Assembly: GCF_002909255.1 (NCBI RefSeq)
Contig: NZ_PIOB01000002.1
Coordinates: forward strand, 124,001-188,000
Source: Arenibacter hampyeongensis
Lineage (GTDB): Bacteria > Bacteroidota > Bacteroidia > Flavobacteriales > Flavobacteriaceae
Direction of reading: 5' to 3'
DNA: 64,000 bases
Below are positions 1 through 12,330 of this stretch, piece after piece. Each line of letters begins with the position of its first letter. The stretch's first letter is position 1. The notes beneath the pieces are model-generated. The model had not been told where the DNA came from. It saw only the letters and a list, made by a program, of their open reading frames with translations, and made no database searches. A program made the position numbers and the translations under genes.

Positions 1-182
1 GGTTATATTAATCTTTATTTTGAGCTAAAAAATTATCAGCCCTCTTCTTTTCGCGGTTTAAGGGTGCGTTGCTGAAGAACCAATATGCACCACTGCGAGT
101 TTATTTAATTACTACAAAGCTCAAACAAGTTTGGCTTTTTCACTGCCCCATAGGATTACCTGCGGTGATATTTCCTTATTAA
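1..182. other. Gene-less left edge with att-like repeat
   Basis: No supported gene. Positions 151-169 carry a 19-bp sequence (TAGGATTACCTGCGGTGAT) that recurs exactly at 24508-24526, beside a tRNA-Arg fragment. A second short match (CACTGCGAGTT) is at 91-101 and 24568-24578, but the two matches are in opposite order at the two sites. The stretch probably marks the edge of an old mobile island, directly before the integrase remnant. Confidence 0.5.
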
Positions 183-470
183 TTTCCCGCAAAATATAAT
201 GGCAGTACAAAGCATTATGAGAAATATAAAACCCAAAGAAGAAGGATGAACAGCCGTCTTAAGACTATTGCCAAGGATGCAGGTATCGAAGAACATTTTA
301 CCACTTATACCATCCGTCATTCCTGGGCTACGATAGCCAAGTTTATGGGGATTTCAACAGAGGTTATCAGCGAAGGATTGGGCCATAACTCCTTAAAAAC
401 AACACAGATCTATCTAAAGAGTTTTACCAACCATGTTTTGGATGAGGCGAATGAGATGGTGGTTTCCTAA
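183..470 (+). pseudogene. Truncated tyrosine recombinase (integrase), C-terminal part
   Basis: Only the C-terminal catalytic part of a Bacteroidetes-type tyrosine recombinase is present. The reading frame is open from 183, after an in-frame stop at 180-182. The first ATG is at 246, giving 74 residues. Visible signatures are TIRHSW (Arg II box), a GLGH box and the nucleophile region TTQIYLKSF with Tyr. The N-terminal DNA-binding domain and catalytic Arg I/Lys part are missing, so it cannot be a working integrase. It resembles the C-terminus of the complete integrase at 24852-26066 (compare RLKTIAK with RLKEIAT). Like that gene, it follows an att-like sequence and reads inward, as expected for the left end of an older island. 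Confidence 0.75.
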
Positions 471-501
471 ATAGTTATTCAAATAACCTCTTTTAATTCC
501 C

Positions 502-1815
502 TTATCTATTATGCCTTACTACATTAATTAAATAATAGATTATGGATAATACTCCAATAAAAGTACCAATGGCAATCAATTCATTAAATGACAGATTGGA
601 TAAAAAGAATAAAATTACGAGAACTGCCATAATTGGGACAAGATATCCTCCAGGAATTCTAAATGAACCTTTAGACAATACGGAATCTTCCCTATTTTCC
701 TTTTTTCTCAATTTTATCACAGCGATTGCCACTCCCAAATAAATAAGTAAAATAGAGGCGCTAGATAGAATTGCCAATTGCTTAAATCCACCTAATGAAG
801 CAAATAAAAAGCAAAGTCCAACATAAATTATAATTGACACATATGGCGTAGAGAACTTCTTATGAACTCGAGATGCAATTTCAATTGGAATTACTTCATC
901 CTTTGCGGCCCGATATAGCATCCTTGGCATACTCAATATTTCACTACTCAAATTTCCGAACATGGATACTACAGCTCCAATGGTTATCAAAGTAAACCCT
1001 ATTGGTCCAAAAATCTTGCTTGCCACCTCGCCCAATGGATTTTCTTTGAAACTGGCCAATGTTTCCCCCAATACTCCCTGGGCAGCAGTTTGGATCATTA
1101 CATAAATTAGCAACACCACCGTAATACTTATCAGTATGGCCCTTGGTATAGTTTTATTAGGATTCCTTACCTCGCCACTTACCGAAAGACCTGATTCCGC
1201 ACCTTGAAAGGCAAAGAATAGTATCAAGGATACTTCTCCAACATCCATAACGGTTGGGGTAAAATCCCATACGAGATTTACAATGTCTACTTTCGTCCAT
1301 GCTAAAAAAATCAACACCATTAAGGGGGCAATTTTAAAAATAGTAATCAACTTCACCAATCTTATTCCTTCCTTGACCCCAATTACATTAATGTATCCTA
1401 AGCCTGAAAAAAGACAAAGAAAGAAGATTGTTCTGATAATTGTTCCCTTAAAAAAAGGATTGATAGAACCCATAATATCAACAATGGTATTGGCAACTGC
1501 TGCATCTGCGGAAATAGTTGCCAATAGAAAAAGAACAGCCGCAATAAAACCGAAATACTTGCCGAATACACCTTCAATATAGGCATATGCCCCACCTGTA
1601 TCAGTTATTTTACTGCCAATTTCGGCAAAACACAGCATGACTAAAGAAATCAACAATCCACAAAAAAGATAAGCCAACACACTTGCTGAACCAAGGCCAG
1701 CAGCCACAACGGCAGGCAAAACGAATATGCCAGCTCCAATCATTATATTGATCAAATTGGCACTTAGACCCCAAGTTCCTATATTTCTTTTTAATTCGTC
1801 AGCTTGCTCTTTCAT
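502..1815 (-). CDS. APC-family amino acid permease
   Basis: A 437-residue inner-membrane protein of the amino acid-polyamine-organocation (APC) family. It has about twelve hydrophobic segments and the N-terminal glycine-rich IMIGAGIFVLP motif of TM1, typical of these secondary transporters. It is the last gene of a minus-strand operon, 58 nt behind the GH2 gene, after the GH63 gene and the kinase/phospho-lyase fusion. That position suggests it imports the amino acid released by the glycosidases. My inference is hydroxylysine, with or without a remaining sugar. The family alone does not fix the substrate; lysine, ethanolamine or another amine are alternatives. The length is normal for the family and no disruption is seen. 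Confidence 0.85.
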   Translation of the reverse strand: MKEQADELKRNIGTWGLSANLINIMIGAGIFVLPAVVAAGLGSASVLAYLFCGLLISLVMLCFAEIGSKITDTGGAYAYIEGVFGKYFGFIAAVLFLLATISADAAVANTIVDIMGSINPFFKGTIIRTIFFLCLFSGLGYINVIGVKEGIRLVKLITIFKIAPLMVLIFLAWTKVDIVNLVWDFTPTVMDVGEVSLILFFAFQGAESGLSVSGEVRNPNKTIPRAILISITVVLLIYVMIQTAAQGVLGETLASFKENPLGEVASKIFGPIGFTLITIGAVVSMFGNLSSEILSMPRMLYRAAKDEVIPIEIASRVHKKFSTPYVSIIIYVGLCFLFASLGGFKQLAILSSASILLIYLGVAIAVIKLRKKENREDSVLSKGSFRIPGGYLVPIMAVLVILFFLSNLSFNELIAIGTFIGVLSIIYYLINVVRHNR

Positions 1816-1873
1816 AGATTAACATTCAATTATACAATGATAAACATTAGGTACTGTTGTGGATAATATTATG

Positions 1874-5029
<3,156 letters not shown>

Positions 5030-8000
5030 TTAATAGTTTATCATAAAATCTTCGGTAAGAATTCCCTTGAGATAAAAAATAAGTTCCTCGGCATTCTCTT
5101 GGGTAAATACCATGGGAGGTTTGATTTTTAATACGTTATGGTCCGGGCCATCCGTGCTCATAAGGATACCGATATCTTTCATACGGTTGGCCAAATAATC
5201 GGTCTGGGCAGCCAAAGGCTCCATTTTTTCATCCACCAACTCGATTCCCAAGAAAAGTCCCTGGCCCCTAACATCACCAATAATGGGAAACTTCTTCGCC
5301 AGATCTATTAGTTCCTTTTTTAGATAGTTTCCAACCGCCAAGGCATGTGACTGGAGCTTCTCCCGTTTCACCACCCTCAGAACCTCGGCACCTATGGCAC
5401 AGGAAACCGGATTGCCCCCAAAGGTGTTGAAATACTCCATTCCATTGGCAAATCTTTCCGCTACTTCTTGGGTACAGGCCACGGCAGCCAGGGGATGTCC
5501 GTTGCCCAGTGGTTTCCCTATGGTCACGATATCGGGGACCACCCCGTACAATTGGAAGCCCCAAAATGTAGTTCCCATACGGCCACAACCCACTTGCACC
5601 TCATCTGAAATACAGAGTCCGCCCGCTTCCCCAACGTATTGATAGGCCTTTGCCAAGAATCCCTTCGGTAATTCTATCTGTCCCCCACAACTAATGATCG
5701 GCTCTATGATAAAGGCCCCTACTCCCCTTCCTTTGGCCTGTATATTATCTATTTGCTTTGTGACCTCAATGGCATATTGCTCTCCTGTATCCTTTCCCCT
5801 GTACTTGCCCCTAAAGGCATCGGGAAGGGGAAAAATATGGGTGTGTTCCGGAGCGCCCTGGCCTCCCTTTCCGTCAAACTTATAGGAGCTGATATCGATG
5901 CACATATTGGTATTGCCATGGTAGCCCACCTCGGAGGCGATTATGTCGCGCTGCCCGGTAGCGGCCTTTACCATCCGGATCGCCAACTCATTGGCCTCAC
6001 TACCTGAATTCACAAAATGGAGCACACTTAATTCCGGGGGCAGGGTCTCCAACAGCTCCTTGGCCAATTCATTGATATTTTCATGCAAATACCGACTATT
6101 GGTATTGATCAGTGCCATTTGTTCCTGTCCTGCCCTTACCACGGCTGGATGTTCATGCCCCACATGGGCCACATTGTTTACGGTATCCAAGTATTTTCTT
6201 CCGTATTGGTCCATTAGGTACTGCCCTGCACCCCGAACCATTTTAATGGGCACCTTGTACTGCAGGCTTAAACTTTTGCCCAAATGTTGTTTTCTATAGT
6301 CGATGATGTCTGCATTGGAGGTAGCCTGCTTCCCCTCCAATCCCTTGGTTTTAAACAAAAGGTTGGGGTCCGGACAAAGGCTTTTCCATAAGTGGGTCTG
6401 ACTGTAATACCCCACTCCGGGGAAATCAATTTTAAAATCGAGCATGGAAAGCATGATCTGAAAATGCAGATGTGGGGACCAATTGCCGTTCTCTGTGCAA
6501 CTGCCCAAGATACCAATTTCATCACCTGCCCTTAAATGATTGCCAACCTTATGGCGGATGGCACTGTCCACCGACAAATGTCCGTAAAGGCTATAAAACT
6601 CCAAGCCTTCCTCCCGGTGCCTTAAAATTACCAGTCCGCCGTATTCCTTGTCCCCCGCATCATTTACAGCGGTGACCACTTCCCCGTTAAAAAGGGCGTG
6701 TACCGGTGTTGCTGCCGGCAACCAAAAATCGACCCCCAAATGAATGCTCCTACTCTCCCTCCCTTTGTTCCCTATCTTATCATAGGACGTAGTGGTGTAG
6801 AGAGGGCGGGGCTCAAGATAGCCTCCGGCCAATATTTTGGAAGGATGTTCTCCCTGCAGTTTATTAATTCTATACTGAAAATAGTCCAGATCGTTAAAGT
6901 CCTTTTCATGCCCCAACCATTTACTGGACACACTAAGATCCAAGGGGTATACTGTGTTGGAACCGACAGTGGGAAATAGTTTATCAATGGAAAGGGATTG
7001 CTTTTTGGCCCAGGTCGAGAATTTTTCTTCCTTGGGATGGGCGGTATATCCACATGCCCCCCTAAAACTAAAATGGGCAAAATCCGCATTGATGTCCCTC
7101 CATTTCCGGAGCAGTTCCCAGGCCGGTTCTTCGCTGATCAACAGATAGCTATTGTCCGGTTCCTCTTTTTTATTGATGGCCGATTTGGTTACGGATATCA
7201 CCAAGCGCATGGCGATGGCCATGTACAAATGTTCCAGTTCAGTTTCTTCCAAAGGAAAGGCATGGTGATAGCCCCGTACAATGGGCAAGGCGGCCTCCAA
7301 CGGATCATTGTGCCCCATGATGGCATATGCACAGGCAACGGCCAGATCGTTGATGATCTGCGTATACACCGAATCCCCGAAATCTATGGCGGAGATCACA
7401 TGGGGATCGATCAGGTCCCCGGAAACTATAACATTGTTGTCGTTGGCGTCATTGTGTACCACTGCCTTGCGTAACTTGGAATAACCGGGCTGCGCCTCTT
7501 TAAATTGATTCTGAAAATAGGAGATGACTTCTTTGTCCCCATTCTTAAAAAGGTCAAGATATTCTGTGGTCCAACCGCCCTGTGCCACATCCCAGACAAA
7601 TTCCCTGTGGGCCTCGGGATGGTCAAAACCTTGCAGGGCCCGTGTCAGTCTCCCACATTGTTCCCCCAGACTATGGCGCAGCCCATCCAATTGCGGGTTC
7701 ACCCCGCTCCAGACCCTGCCTGATATCCAGGACAGAAGGCGTACCTTCCTGATCTGCCCATAATCGTCCCTGATCTCAGAAATCAGATTCCCCTGCCTAT
7801 CCGGAACGACCTGGGGAGACGTTAGATCCTTGGCGTGTTCGCTGGCGTAGAGCAGCAATTTCTGTTGAAAGTCTAAATAATCCTCGTTCTCGTCAGGTCG
7901 GGAGACTTTCAAGATATACTCCTGCCCATCAACTGCATCGATCTTAAAATTAAAATCGATTTCCCCGGGAAGTGGTTTGGCCGAACCTTGAATGTCAAAA

Positions 8001-8059
8001 TTTTCAAGGGCAATATTTGTGGCCTGATCTGCAGTTATTATAATCTTGCTATATTCCAT
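5030..8059 (-). CDS. Fusion: hydroxylysine-kinase-like APH, M23/LytM, PLP phospho-lyase
   Basis: A three-domain protein of 1009 residues from the chosen start (MEYSK at 8059, leaving 11 nt after the GH63 stop; an upstream in-frame ATG at 8113 would overlap that gene by 43 nt). Residues about 1-330 form an APH-fold kinase with the HNDANDNN catalytic loop (His202, Asp204) and the AIDFGD metal site, closest to human hydroxylysine kinase HYKK. Residues about 420-555 form an M23/LytM domain with the zinc-ligand pattern HLGVD (His440, Asp444) and HLH (530-532). Residues about 600-1005 form a class III PLP enzyme with Lys849 (TIGKPLGNGHP) and motifs SNVAHVGH-like, TNSRYLH and YFNTFGG, shared with human ETNPPL and PHYKPL. 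The expected reaction is hydroxylysine + GTP or ATP to 5-phosphohydroxylysine, then to 2-aminoadipate semialdehyde, ammonia and phosphate. Phosphoethanolamine is an alternative substrate. The gene is visibly GC-richer than its neighbours. Confidence 0.9.
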   Translation of the reverse strand: MEYSKIIITADQATNIALENFDIQGSAKPLPGEIDFNFKIDAVDGQEYILKVSRPDENEDYLDFQQKLLLYASEHAKDLTSPQVVPDRQGNLISEIRDDYGQIRKVRLLSWISGRVWSGVNPQLDGLRHSLGEQCGRLTRALQGFDHPEAHREFVWDVAQGGWTTEYLDLFKNGDKEVISYFQNQFKEAQPGYSKLRKAVVHNDANDNNVIVSGDLIDPHVISAIDFGDSVYTQIINDLAVACAYAIMGHNDPLEAALPIVRGYHHAFPLEETELEHLYMAIAMRLVISVTKSAINKKEEPDNSYLLISEEPAWELLRKWRDINADFAHFSFRGACGYTAHPKEEKFSTWAKKQSLSIDKLFPTVGSNTVYPLDLSVSSKWLGHEKDFNDLDYFQYRINKLQGEHPSKILAGGYLEPRPLYTTTSYDKIGNKGRESRSIHLGVDFWLPAATPVHALFNGEVVTAVNDAGDKEYGGLVILRHREEGLEFYSLYGHLSVDSAIRHKVGNHLRAGDEIGILGSCTENGNWSPHLHFQIMLSMLDFKIDFPGVGYYSQTHLWKSLCPDPNLLFKTKGLEGKQATSNADIIDYRKQHLGKSLSLQYKVPIKMVRGAGQYLMDQYGRKYLDTVNNVAHVGHEHPAVVRAGQEQMALINTNSRYLHENINELAKELLETLPPELSVLHFVNSGSEANELAIRMVKAATGQRDIIASEVGYHGNTNMCIDISSYKFDGKGGQGAPEHTHIFPLPDAFRGKYRGKDTGEQYAIEVTKQIDNIQAKGRGVGAFIIEPIISCGGQIELPKGFLAKAYQYVGEAGGLCISDEVQVGCGRMGTTFWGFQLYGVVPDIVTIGKPLGNGHPLAAVACTQEVAERFANGMEYFNTFGGNPVSCAIGAEVLRVVKREKLQSHALAVGNYLKKELIDLAKKFPIIGDVRGQGLFLGIELVDEKMEPLAAQTDYLANRMKDIGILMSTDGPDHNVLKIKPPMVFTQENAEELIFYLKGILTEDFMINY

Positions 8060-8070
8060 TGATATTTTTT

Positions 8071-10092
8071 TTAGTCCTCGGTCAACATCAATATAATATG
8101 TGCCGCACTCCAACTAAAGTTATGAGCCTCCCTACCTTCCCCTGTGATCGGATGATAATTTTCCCTAATGGATTTTCCTTTTTCCAAAAGGCCTTCGGCA
8201 CCATCCATTATTTGGATAGTGGCCTTGTCCGCTTCCAAATCATATCCGTAATTCCGTAGTCCCTTTATTCCGAAATAAGCTTGATCTAGCCAGTTTGGTC
8301 CCCGCCAATACCCATTTAGGGGATCAAATTTAGGGTGGTCTTTGGACATGGTCTGGAAAGGGACTTTGGAGAAAAACTTTTGTTCATCCATCATCTTGGT
8401 TTTTACAGCTTCCGCTTGTTCAGGGGAAGCAGCCTTCGCCCATAAGGCAGTCCAACCTTCACTTCCAGCACCCTTTATAAATTGGGTACCCTCTAAATTG
8501 GTATCGTAAAACCATCCTTCCTCCTTGTCATAAAATTGGTCCTGAATCAACCGTTTCAACTTCTTAGCATTGGATTTAAGTTCATCTGACTCCGCTTTTT
8601 TACCTAATCTCTCGGCCAAATGGGCCAAATACAATTTTTCAGCATATAAATAGGCATTCAAGTCTACACTTTCTTGATTCAGGGAATATGCCCCTTCCGA
8701 ATTTTTTAAAATTTTAGAGGAATCAAATCGTATGGCATTGTCCATTCCACTTTCCCATTTGGCAGCCAACACGGTACCGTCCGTAGATCCATATTCACAT
8801 AAACCATCCTTATCGTGGTCCCGCTTGGCATACCACCACCTATGGTACGTTATCAGCTGGGGGTACATTTCTTTAGCAAAATTAATATCTCTGTCCTTCT
8901 GCAGAATTTGAACTACAGCCCATGCGGCCAAAGGTGGCTTGGTATCCCTATAATTGTGATTTTCAATGGTTGTATCCCTATAGATGCAATCCAAAATAAA
9001 TCCGTCGTCCTCCTGATAATCGAACATTGCTCTTATTTGATCCTTGGCAAGTTCAGGGGCGAATCGGGAAAGGCCCGCACCGTGCTTCCAGGAATCCCAT
9101 GACCAAAATCCATGGAACCATTCATAATGATAGCTCGGAAACAATCCCTGATGGTTTAGTTCCCCAGCGGCTATCCGCCAATTGTTTTGAAGCGTAAGTT
9201 GGGCCTTGGCCAATACTCTTGCATATTTATTATCCTTAAACTGTGGCTTACTGTTTTCAATTAGTGTTTTTAGTTCATCGTTTTTTTCTTGCTTCCGAGT
9301 ATTTAAAATTGAATCAAAATCTGAAATATTTATTATCTTCTTTTCTTCCTCCCAAGAGTATTCTGGAAAAATAAATGTTTGTGCGATTACAACTTCTTTG
9401 GTTTGGTTGGGTTTGAGTTCCAATTCTTGAAATTCTGTAGAAAAACCTTTTTCCAAATTATTGATAATTGTAGATTTTGGAAAAGTAATGACCCCCAAAG
9501 CAGTACTTATGTTTGAACTTATTTTGAGAACATTTCTTTGGGAAGACAACTTTAAACTATTAGTCAATAAAGGTTCATTTTTCCAATGATATGTTAATTG
9601 AATGATGCGTTGGTTCGTATTTGTAAACTCATATTTAATTAAAGCTGTATGACCGTTTAAAAACAGAAGTGTTTCTTTTAATTCAACCCCATCTGCACTA
9701 AAAGTTTGTTCCAAATGGCTTGAATAACTTTTCTGCTCGATTGTGTTTTCCTTTTTAAAATTAATGGGATGACTGCCAATAGCAATTCTAATTGAAGCAA
9801 CAGATTTACTTGACCAAACGCCATTTTGCTGTGTCATCAGGAAAGGCCCGGAAAAATCTCCAAAAGGTTCTGTCGAATCAGATAGACCATATGCGAACCA
9901 GGCACCCTGGTCTGAAAACATTAAACCAGACCTATCTACAGAATCCTTTGGTGTAATATGGAAATCCAAAATATCTTCACTAAAGTTTAGATAATTGCTT
10001 TTGCCATCAGTGCTTATTTGCCCTATTGAACTATAACAGCCAAAACCCAATAACAATACCACAATATTCTTAACTATTTTATATAAATGCAT
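8071..10092 (-). CDS. GH63 family alpha-glucosidase (YgjK-like)
   Basis: A 673-residue secreted glycosidase with an (alpha/alpha)6 barrel of the GH63 type. The N-terminal beta-sandwich domain spans about 30-270 and the barrel about 280-670. Barrel motifs include FHGFWSWDSWKHG, the ESGMD motif with likely general acid Asp451, and a C-terminal TGEGREAHNFSWSAAH stretch holding the likely base (Glu652 or Glu655). A signal peptide is visible at residues 1-25. E. coli YgjK, the best-studied bacterial relative, has been linked by glycosynthase work to the Glc-alpha-1,2-Gal linkage, which is the linkage in collagen glucosylgalactosyl-hydroxylysine. It is the first gene of the operon, divergent from the TPR regulator, with a tandem operator exactly 100 bp before its start codon. 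Other alpha-glucosides remain possible substrates. Confidence 0.85.
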   Translation of the reverse strand: MHLYKIVKNIVVLLLGFGCYSSIGQISTDGKSNYLNFSEDILDFHITPKDSVDRSGLMFSDQGAWFAYGLSDSTEPFGDFSGPFLMTQQNGVWSSKSVASIRIAIGSHPINFKKENTIEQKSYSSHLEQTFSADGVELKETLLFLNGHTALIKYEFTNTNQRIIQLTYHWKNEPLLTNSLKLSSQRNVLKISSNISTALGVITFPKSTIINNLEKGFSTEFQELELKPNQTKEVVIAQTFIFPEYSWEEEKKIINISDFDSILNTRKQEKNDELKTLIENSKPQFKDNKYARVLAKAQLTLQNNWRIAAGELNHQGLFPSYHYEWFHGFWSWDSWKHGAGLSRFAPELAKDQIRAMFDYQEDDGFILDCIYRDTTIENHNYRDTKPPLAAWAVVQILQKDRDINFAKEMYPQLITYHRWWYAKRDHDKDGLCEYGSTDGTVLAAKWESGMDNAIRFDSSKILKNSEGAYSLNQESVDLNAYLYAEKLYLAHLAERLGKKAESDELKSNAKKLKRLIQDQFYDKEEGWFYDTNLEGTQFIKGAGSEGWTALWAKAASPEQAEAVKTKMMDEQKFFSKVPFQTMSKDHPKFDPLNGYWRGPNWLDQAYFGIKGLRNYGYDLEADKATIQIMDGAEGLLEKGKSIRENYHPITGEGREAHNFSWSAAHIILMLTED

Positions 10093-10336
10093 ATTTTCTT
10101 TATTGGATTTTAACCTTTTTAAACCTTCTTTGATAACCTAATATCAGAATGGAACAAATTTTCAATTATTTTTTATTAATATCCCAAAAACTACCTTTAC
10201 TTGACCTTTACTGGTCCCATTATTTGGACTTTAATAAAATGGACATTCAGATATAATTTAGATATTTGTAAATAGCATAATTCTTGCACCCACCTTTAGC
10301 AATAAACTCGGTCTTTTTGCTTATAAATCCTAGCAC
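10093..10336. other. Divergent intergenic region, GH63 operon / TPR regulator
   Basis: This 244-bp stretch separates the GH63 operon (minus) from the regulator gene (plus). It holds the tandem operator at 10193-10212 and is otherwise AT-rich. No confident Bacteroidetes promoter boxes could be fixed by eye. Confidence 0.6.
10193..10212 (-). promoter_or_regulatory. Tandem direct-repeat operator upstream of the GH63 operon
   Basis: On the minus strand this reads AGTAAAGGTCAAGTAAAGGT. Two copies of GTAAAGGT are spaced 11 bp apart, one helical turn, ending exactly 100 bp before the GH63 start codon. An 18/20 identical copy in the same orientation and at the same distance precedes susC (12211-12230). 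It is the likely binding site of the regulator encoded between the two sites. Confidence 0.75.
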
Positions 10337-12031
10337 ATGGAAAAATTGATAAAACCTATTTTAATCATTTTACTACTTATAGGTACTACTGTGCATTCCC
10401 AAACCAACATATGGGATGAAAATCCGAGCGACTCTCAAAAAGAGCTAGATAGTCTGCTAACTATATTACCCTACTCAAGCGGTAAGGATAAATTGCCATT
10501 GCTAAACAGAGTTGCCGAAATTTATTGGTCTATAAACCCCAATAAAACGATAGAATATGCAAATGAAGCTTTACTGTTATCTAGGGAGACGAATGATATG
10601 GGTCAAGAAGGATTAGCACTTATTAATCTTTGTCAAGGCTATTTGTTTAATGATTTTTACGATAAGGCTTTACAATATGGTCTGCAATCATTGGAAATCA
10701 GAAAAGACCTTAAGAACAATTATGATTTAGCCTTTACGCTTCGTACACTTGGATGGTTGTATTTCGACATTGGCTATTTTGACAAGGCTCTTGAATATCA
10801 TACGGAAACTTTAAAAATACATGAAAAAATAGGTGACAGACAGCGAATCGCATATAGTTATAACAGTTTGGGATTAATTCATGAACATAAGGGGAATTGC
10901 AATTTGGCATTATCATATTTCAAAAAATCTTTGGAATTTAAAAAACCATTTAACAATAAGGATAGAATTGCAGAGACCATGAAAAATATGGGAGTTTGTT
11001 ATCGCAAAATAAATGAACCCGATTCTGCCAAAACATATTTAGAATCTTCCTTAGAAATTACAAAACAAATTAAGGACGAACAAAATATGGTTCATATTCT
11101 AAACGAACTTTCAATAGTAAATTTAAAACTAGGAAATTTAGACAAGTGTTACTCGTTCTTAAAGGAATCGAGATTAATAATGCAGGGATTGATGGACAAT
11201 AAAGAATGGGTAGTTGAAAATGATAGAATTATGTCCGATTATTTTTTGGCAAAACAAGATTATAAAGAGGCATTAAATTACTATAAGAATTATGCAGAAG
11301 GGAATTCAGAAATTTTTTCGAGCAATAAAAGTGAAAAACTTACGGATATGAGGATTCGTTACGAGGACGAACGCAGAGCATCCCAAATTAAATTATTGGA
11401 GCAACAAAGGAATTTGGAAACACAGAGAAGAAATTCTGTCCTAATCGGATCCTTTTTATTGGCAATTATAGCTATACTGATCATAGCTTCATTGTGGAAT
11501 AATATAAAAAAGAAAAAAGCAATTTATCAACAAAGTCATAAGCTATCATTGGAAAAATTAAAAACACAATCTCTTTTGCAAGAAAATCTTGAGCACAAAT
11601 TGGATTTCCGTATGAAAGAGCTGACAAATTTGGCTTTGTTTATCTCTCAAAGAACATCTATTTATAAAGACCTTACAAATTCTTTTAAAATCTTAAAATC
11701 TACTGATATAGATCAATTAAAAAAGGATATTAATTCACTCATCAAAGAATATACATTTAAGTTTGATATTAACGAAGATATACAAAGGTTTCATACAAAC
11801 GTAGAAACGCTACAAAGTGACTTTTTATTTAGAATTAAGGAAAAATACCCTCACCTAACTGATAAGGACATACAACTTGCCGTTCAAGTTAAGCTCAAAC
11901 TCAGCTCAAAAGAAATAGCAAATATCAACAACATTTCTTTAAATTCTGTAGAAATAGGCAGGCATCGATTAAGGAAAAAACTAAATATCGATAAAAAAGA
12001 AAATCTTGTTAGTTTTCTCGAAAATATTTAA
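10337..12031 (+). CDS. Membrane TPR transcriptional regulator, LuxR-like HTH
   Basis: A 564-residue regulator. In order it has a signal peptide (about 1-21, ending HSQT), tetratricopeptide repeats (about 60-330), a short coiled coil, one transmembrane helix at about 375-392, a cytoplasmic coiled coil, and a C-terminal LuxR-like helix-turn-helix (about 505-560, with DIQLAVQVKLKLSSKEIA and SVEIGRHRLRKKL). This design puts a TPR sensor in the periplasm and the DNA-binding part in the cytoplasm. It lies between the divergent GH63 operon and the susCD operon, each carrying the same tandem operator. No HTCS or ECF sigma/anti-sigma pair is present nearby, so this protein is the best candidate to control both. 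The signal it senses is unknown; hydroxylysine glycosides or peptides are an inference. Confidence 0.82.
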   Translation: MEKLIKPILIILLLIGTTVHSQTNIWDENPSDSQKELDSLLTILPYSSGKDKLPLLNRVAEIYWSINPNKTIEYANEALLLSRETNDMGQEGLALINLCQGYLFNDFYDKALQYGLQSLEIRKDLKNNYDLAFTLRTLGWLYFDIGYFDKALEYHTETLKIHEKIGDRQRIAYSYNSLGLIHEHKGNCNLALSYFKKSLEFKKPFNNKDRIAETMKNMGVCYRKINEPDSAKTYLESSLEITKQIKDEQNMVHILNELSIVNLKLGNLDKCYSFLKESRLIMQGLMDNKEWVVENDRIMSDYFLAKQDYKEALNYYKNYAEGNSEIFSSNKSEKLTDMRIRYEDERRASQIKLLEQQRNLETQRRNSVLIGSFLLAIIAILIIASLWNNIKKKKAIYQQSHKLSLEKLKTQSLLQENLEHKLDFRMKELTNLALFISQRTSIYKDLTNSFKILKSTDIDQLKKDINSLIKEYTFKFDINEDIQRFHTNVETLQSDFLFRIKEKYPHLTDKDIQLAVQVKLKLSSKEIANINNISLNSVEIGRHRLRKKLNIDKKENLVSFLENI

Positions 12032-12330
12032 GGCTTCAAAACAACTACATTTATAAACTTACCTTTCAAAGTAGGCTAATCTACTCCCCACCTGCTTCCC
12101 TGCATTGCCATGGATATTGCTATTCCCCAATAAAACCCAGCTCCTCTTTACAATTTTCATATGCAGCCATATCCCATTAAACTCAGGCAATTCACCGCTT
12201 TTAAGAAGGATGTAAAGGTCATGTAAAGGTGATTTATGAGGTTTTATGTAATAATAAAATAATATTTGAGAACTCTTAAGCTCATGCCAAAATTTGGAAT
12301 ATGGGCAATGACTAACATAAACTTAATAAT
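12032..12330. other. Intergenic region upstream of susC
   Basis: A 299-bp non-coding stretch. It holds the tandem operator copy at 12211-12230 and, downstream, an AT-rich leader. No terminator hairpin was found for the regulator gene. Confidence 0.55.
12211..12230 (+). promoter_or_regulatory. Tandem direct-repeat operator upstream of susC
   Basis: Reads TGTAAAGGTCATGTAAAGGT: two ATGTAAAGGT-type half-sites, 11-bp phase, ending exactly 100 bp before the susC start codon. It matches the GH63 operator at 18 of 20 positions with the same orientation relative to the gene. Confidence 0.75.

Noticed and set aside
6998..7474. 158-codon plus-strand frame inside the fusion gene
   Set aside because: GC-rich antisense frame over the kinase domain; many such long shadows occur across this gene because of its composition.
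10093..10336. Bacteroidetes -33/-7 promoter boxes upstream of the GH63 operon
   Set aside because: Only partial matches to TTTG and TAnnTTTG with poor spacing; not reliable without transcript mapping.
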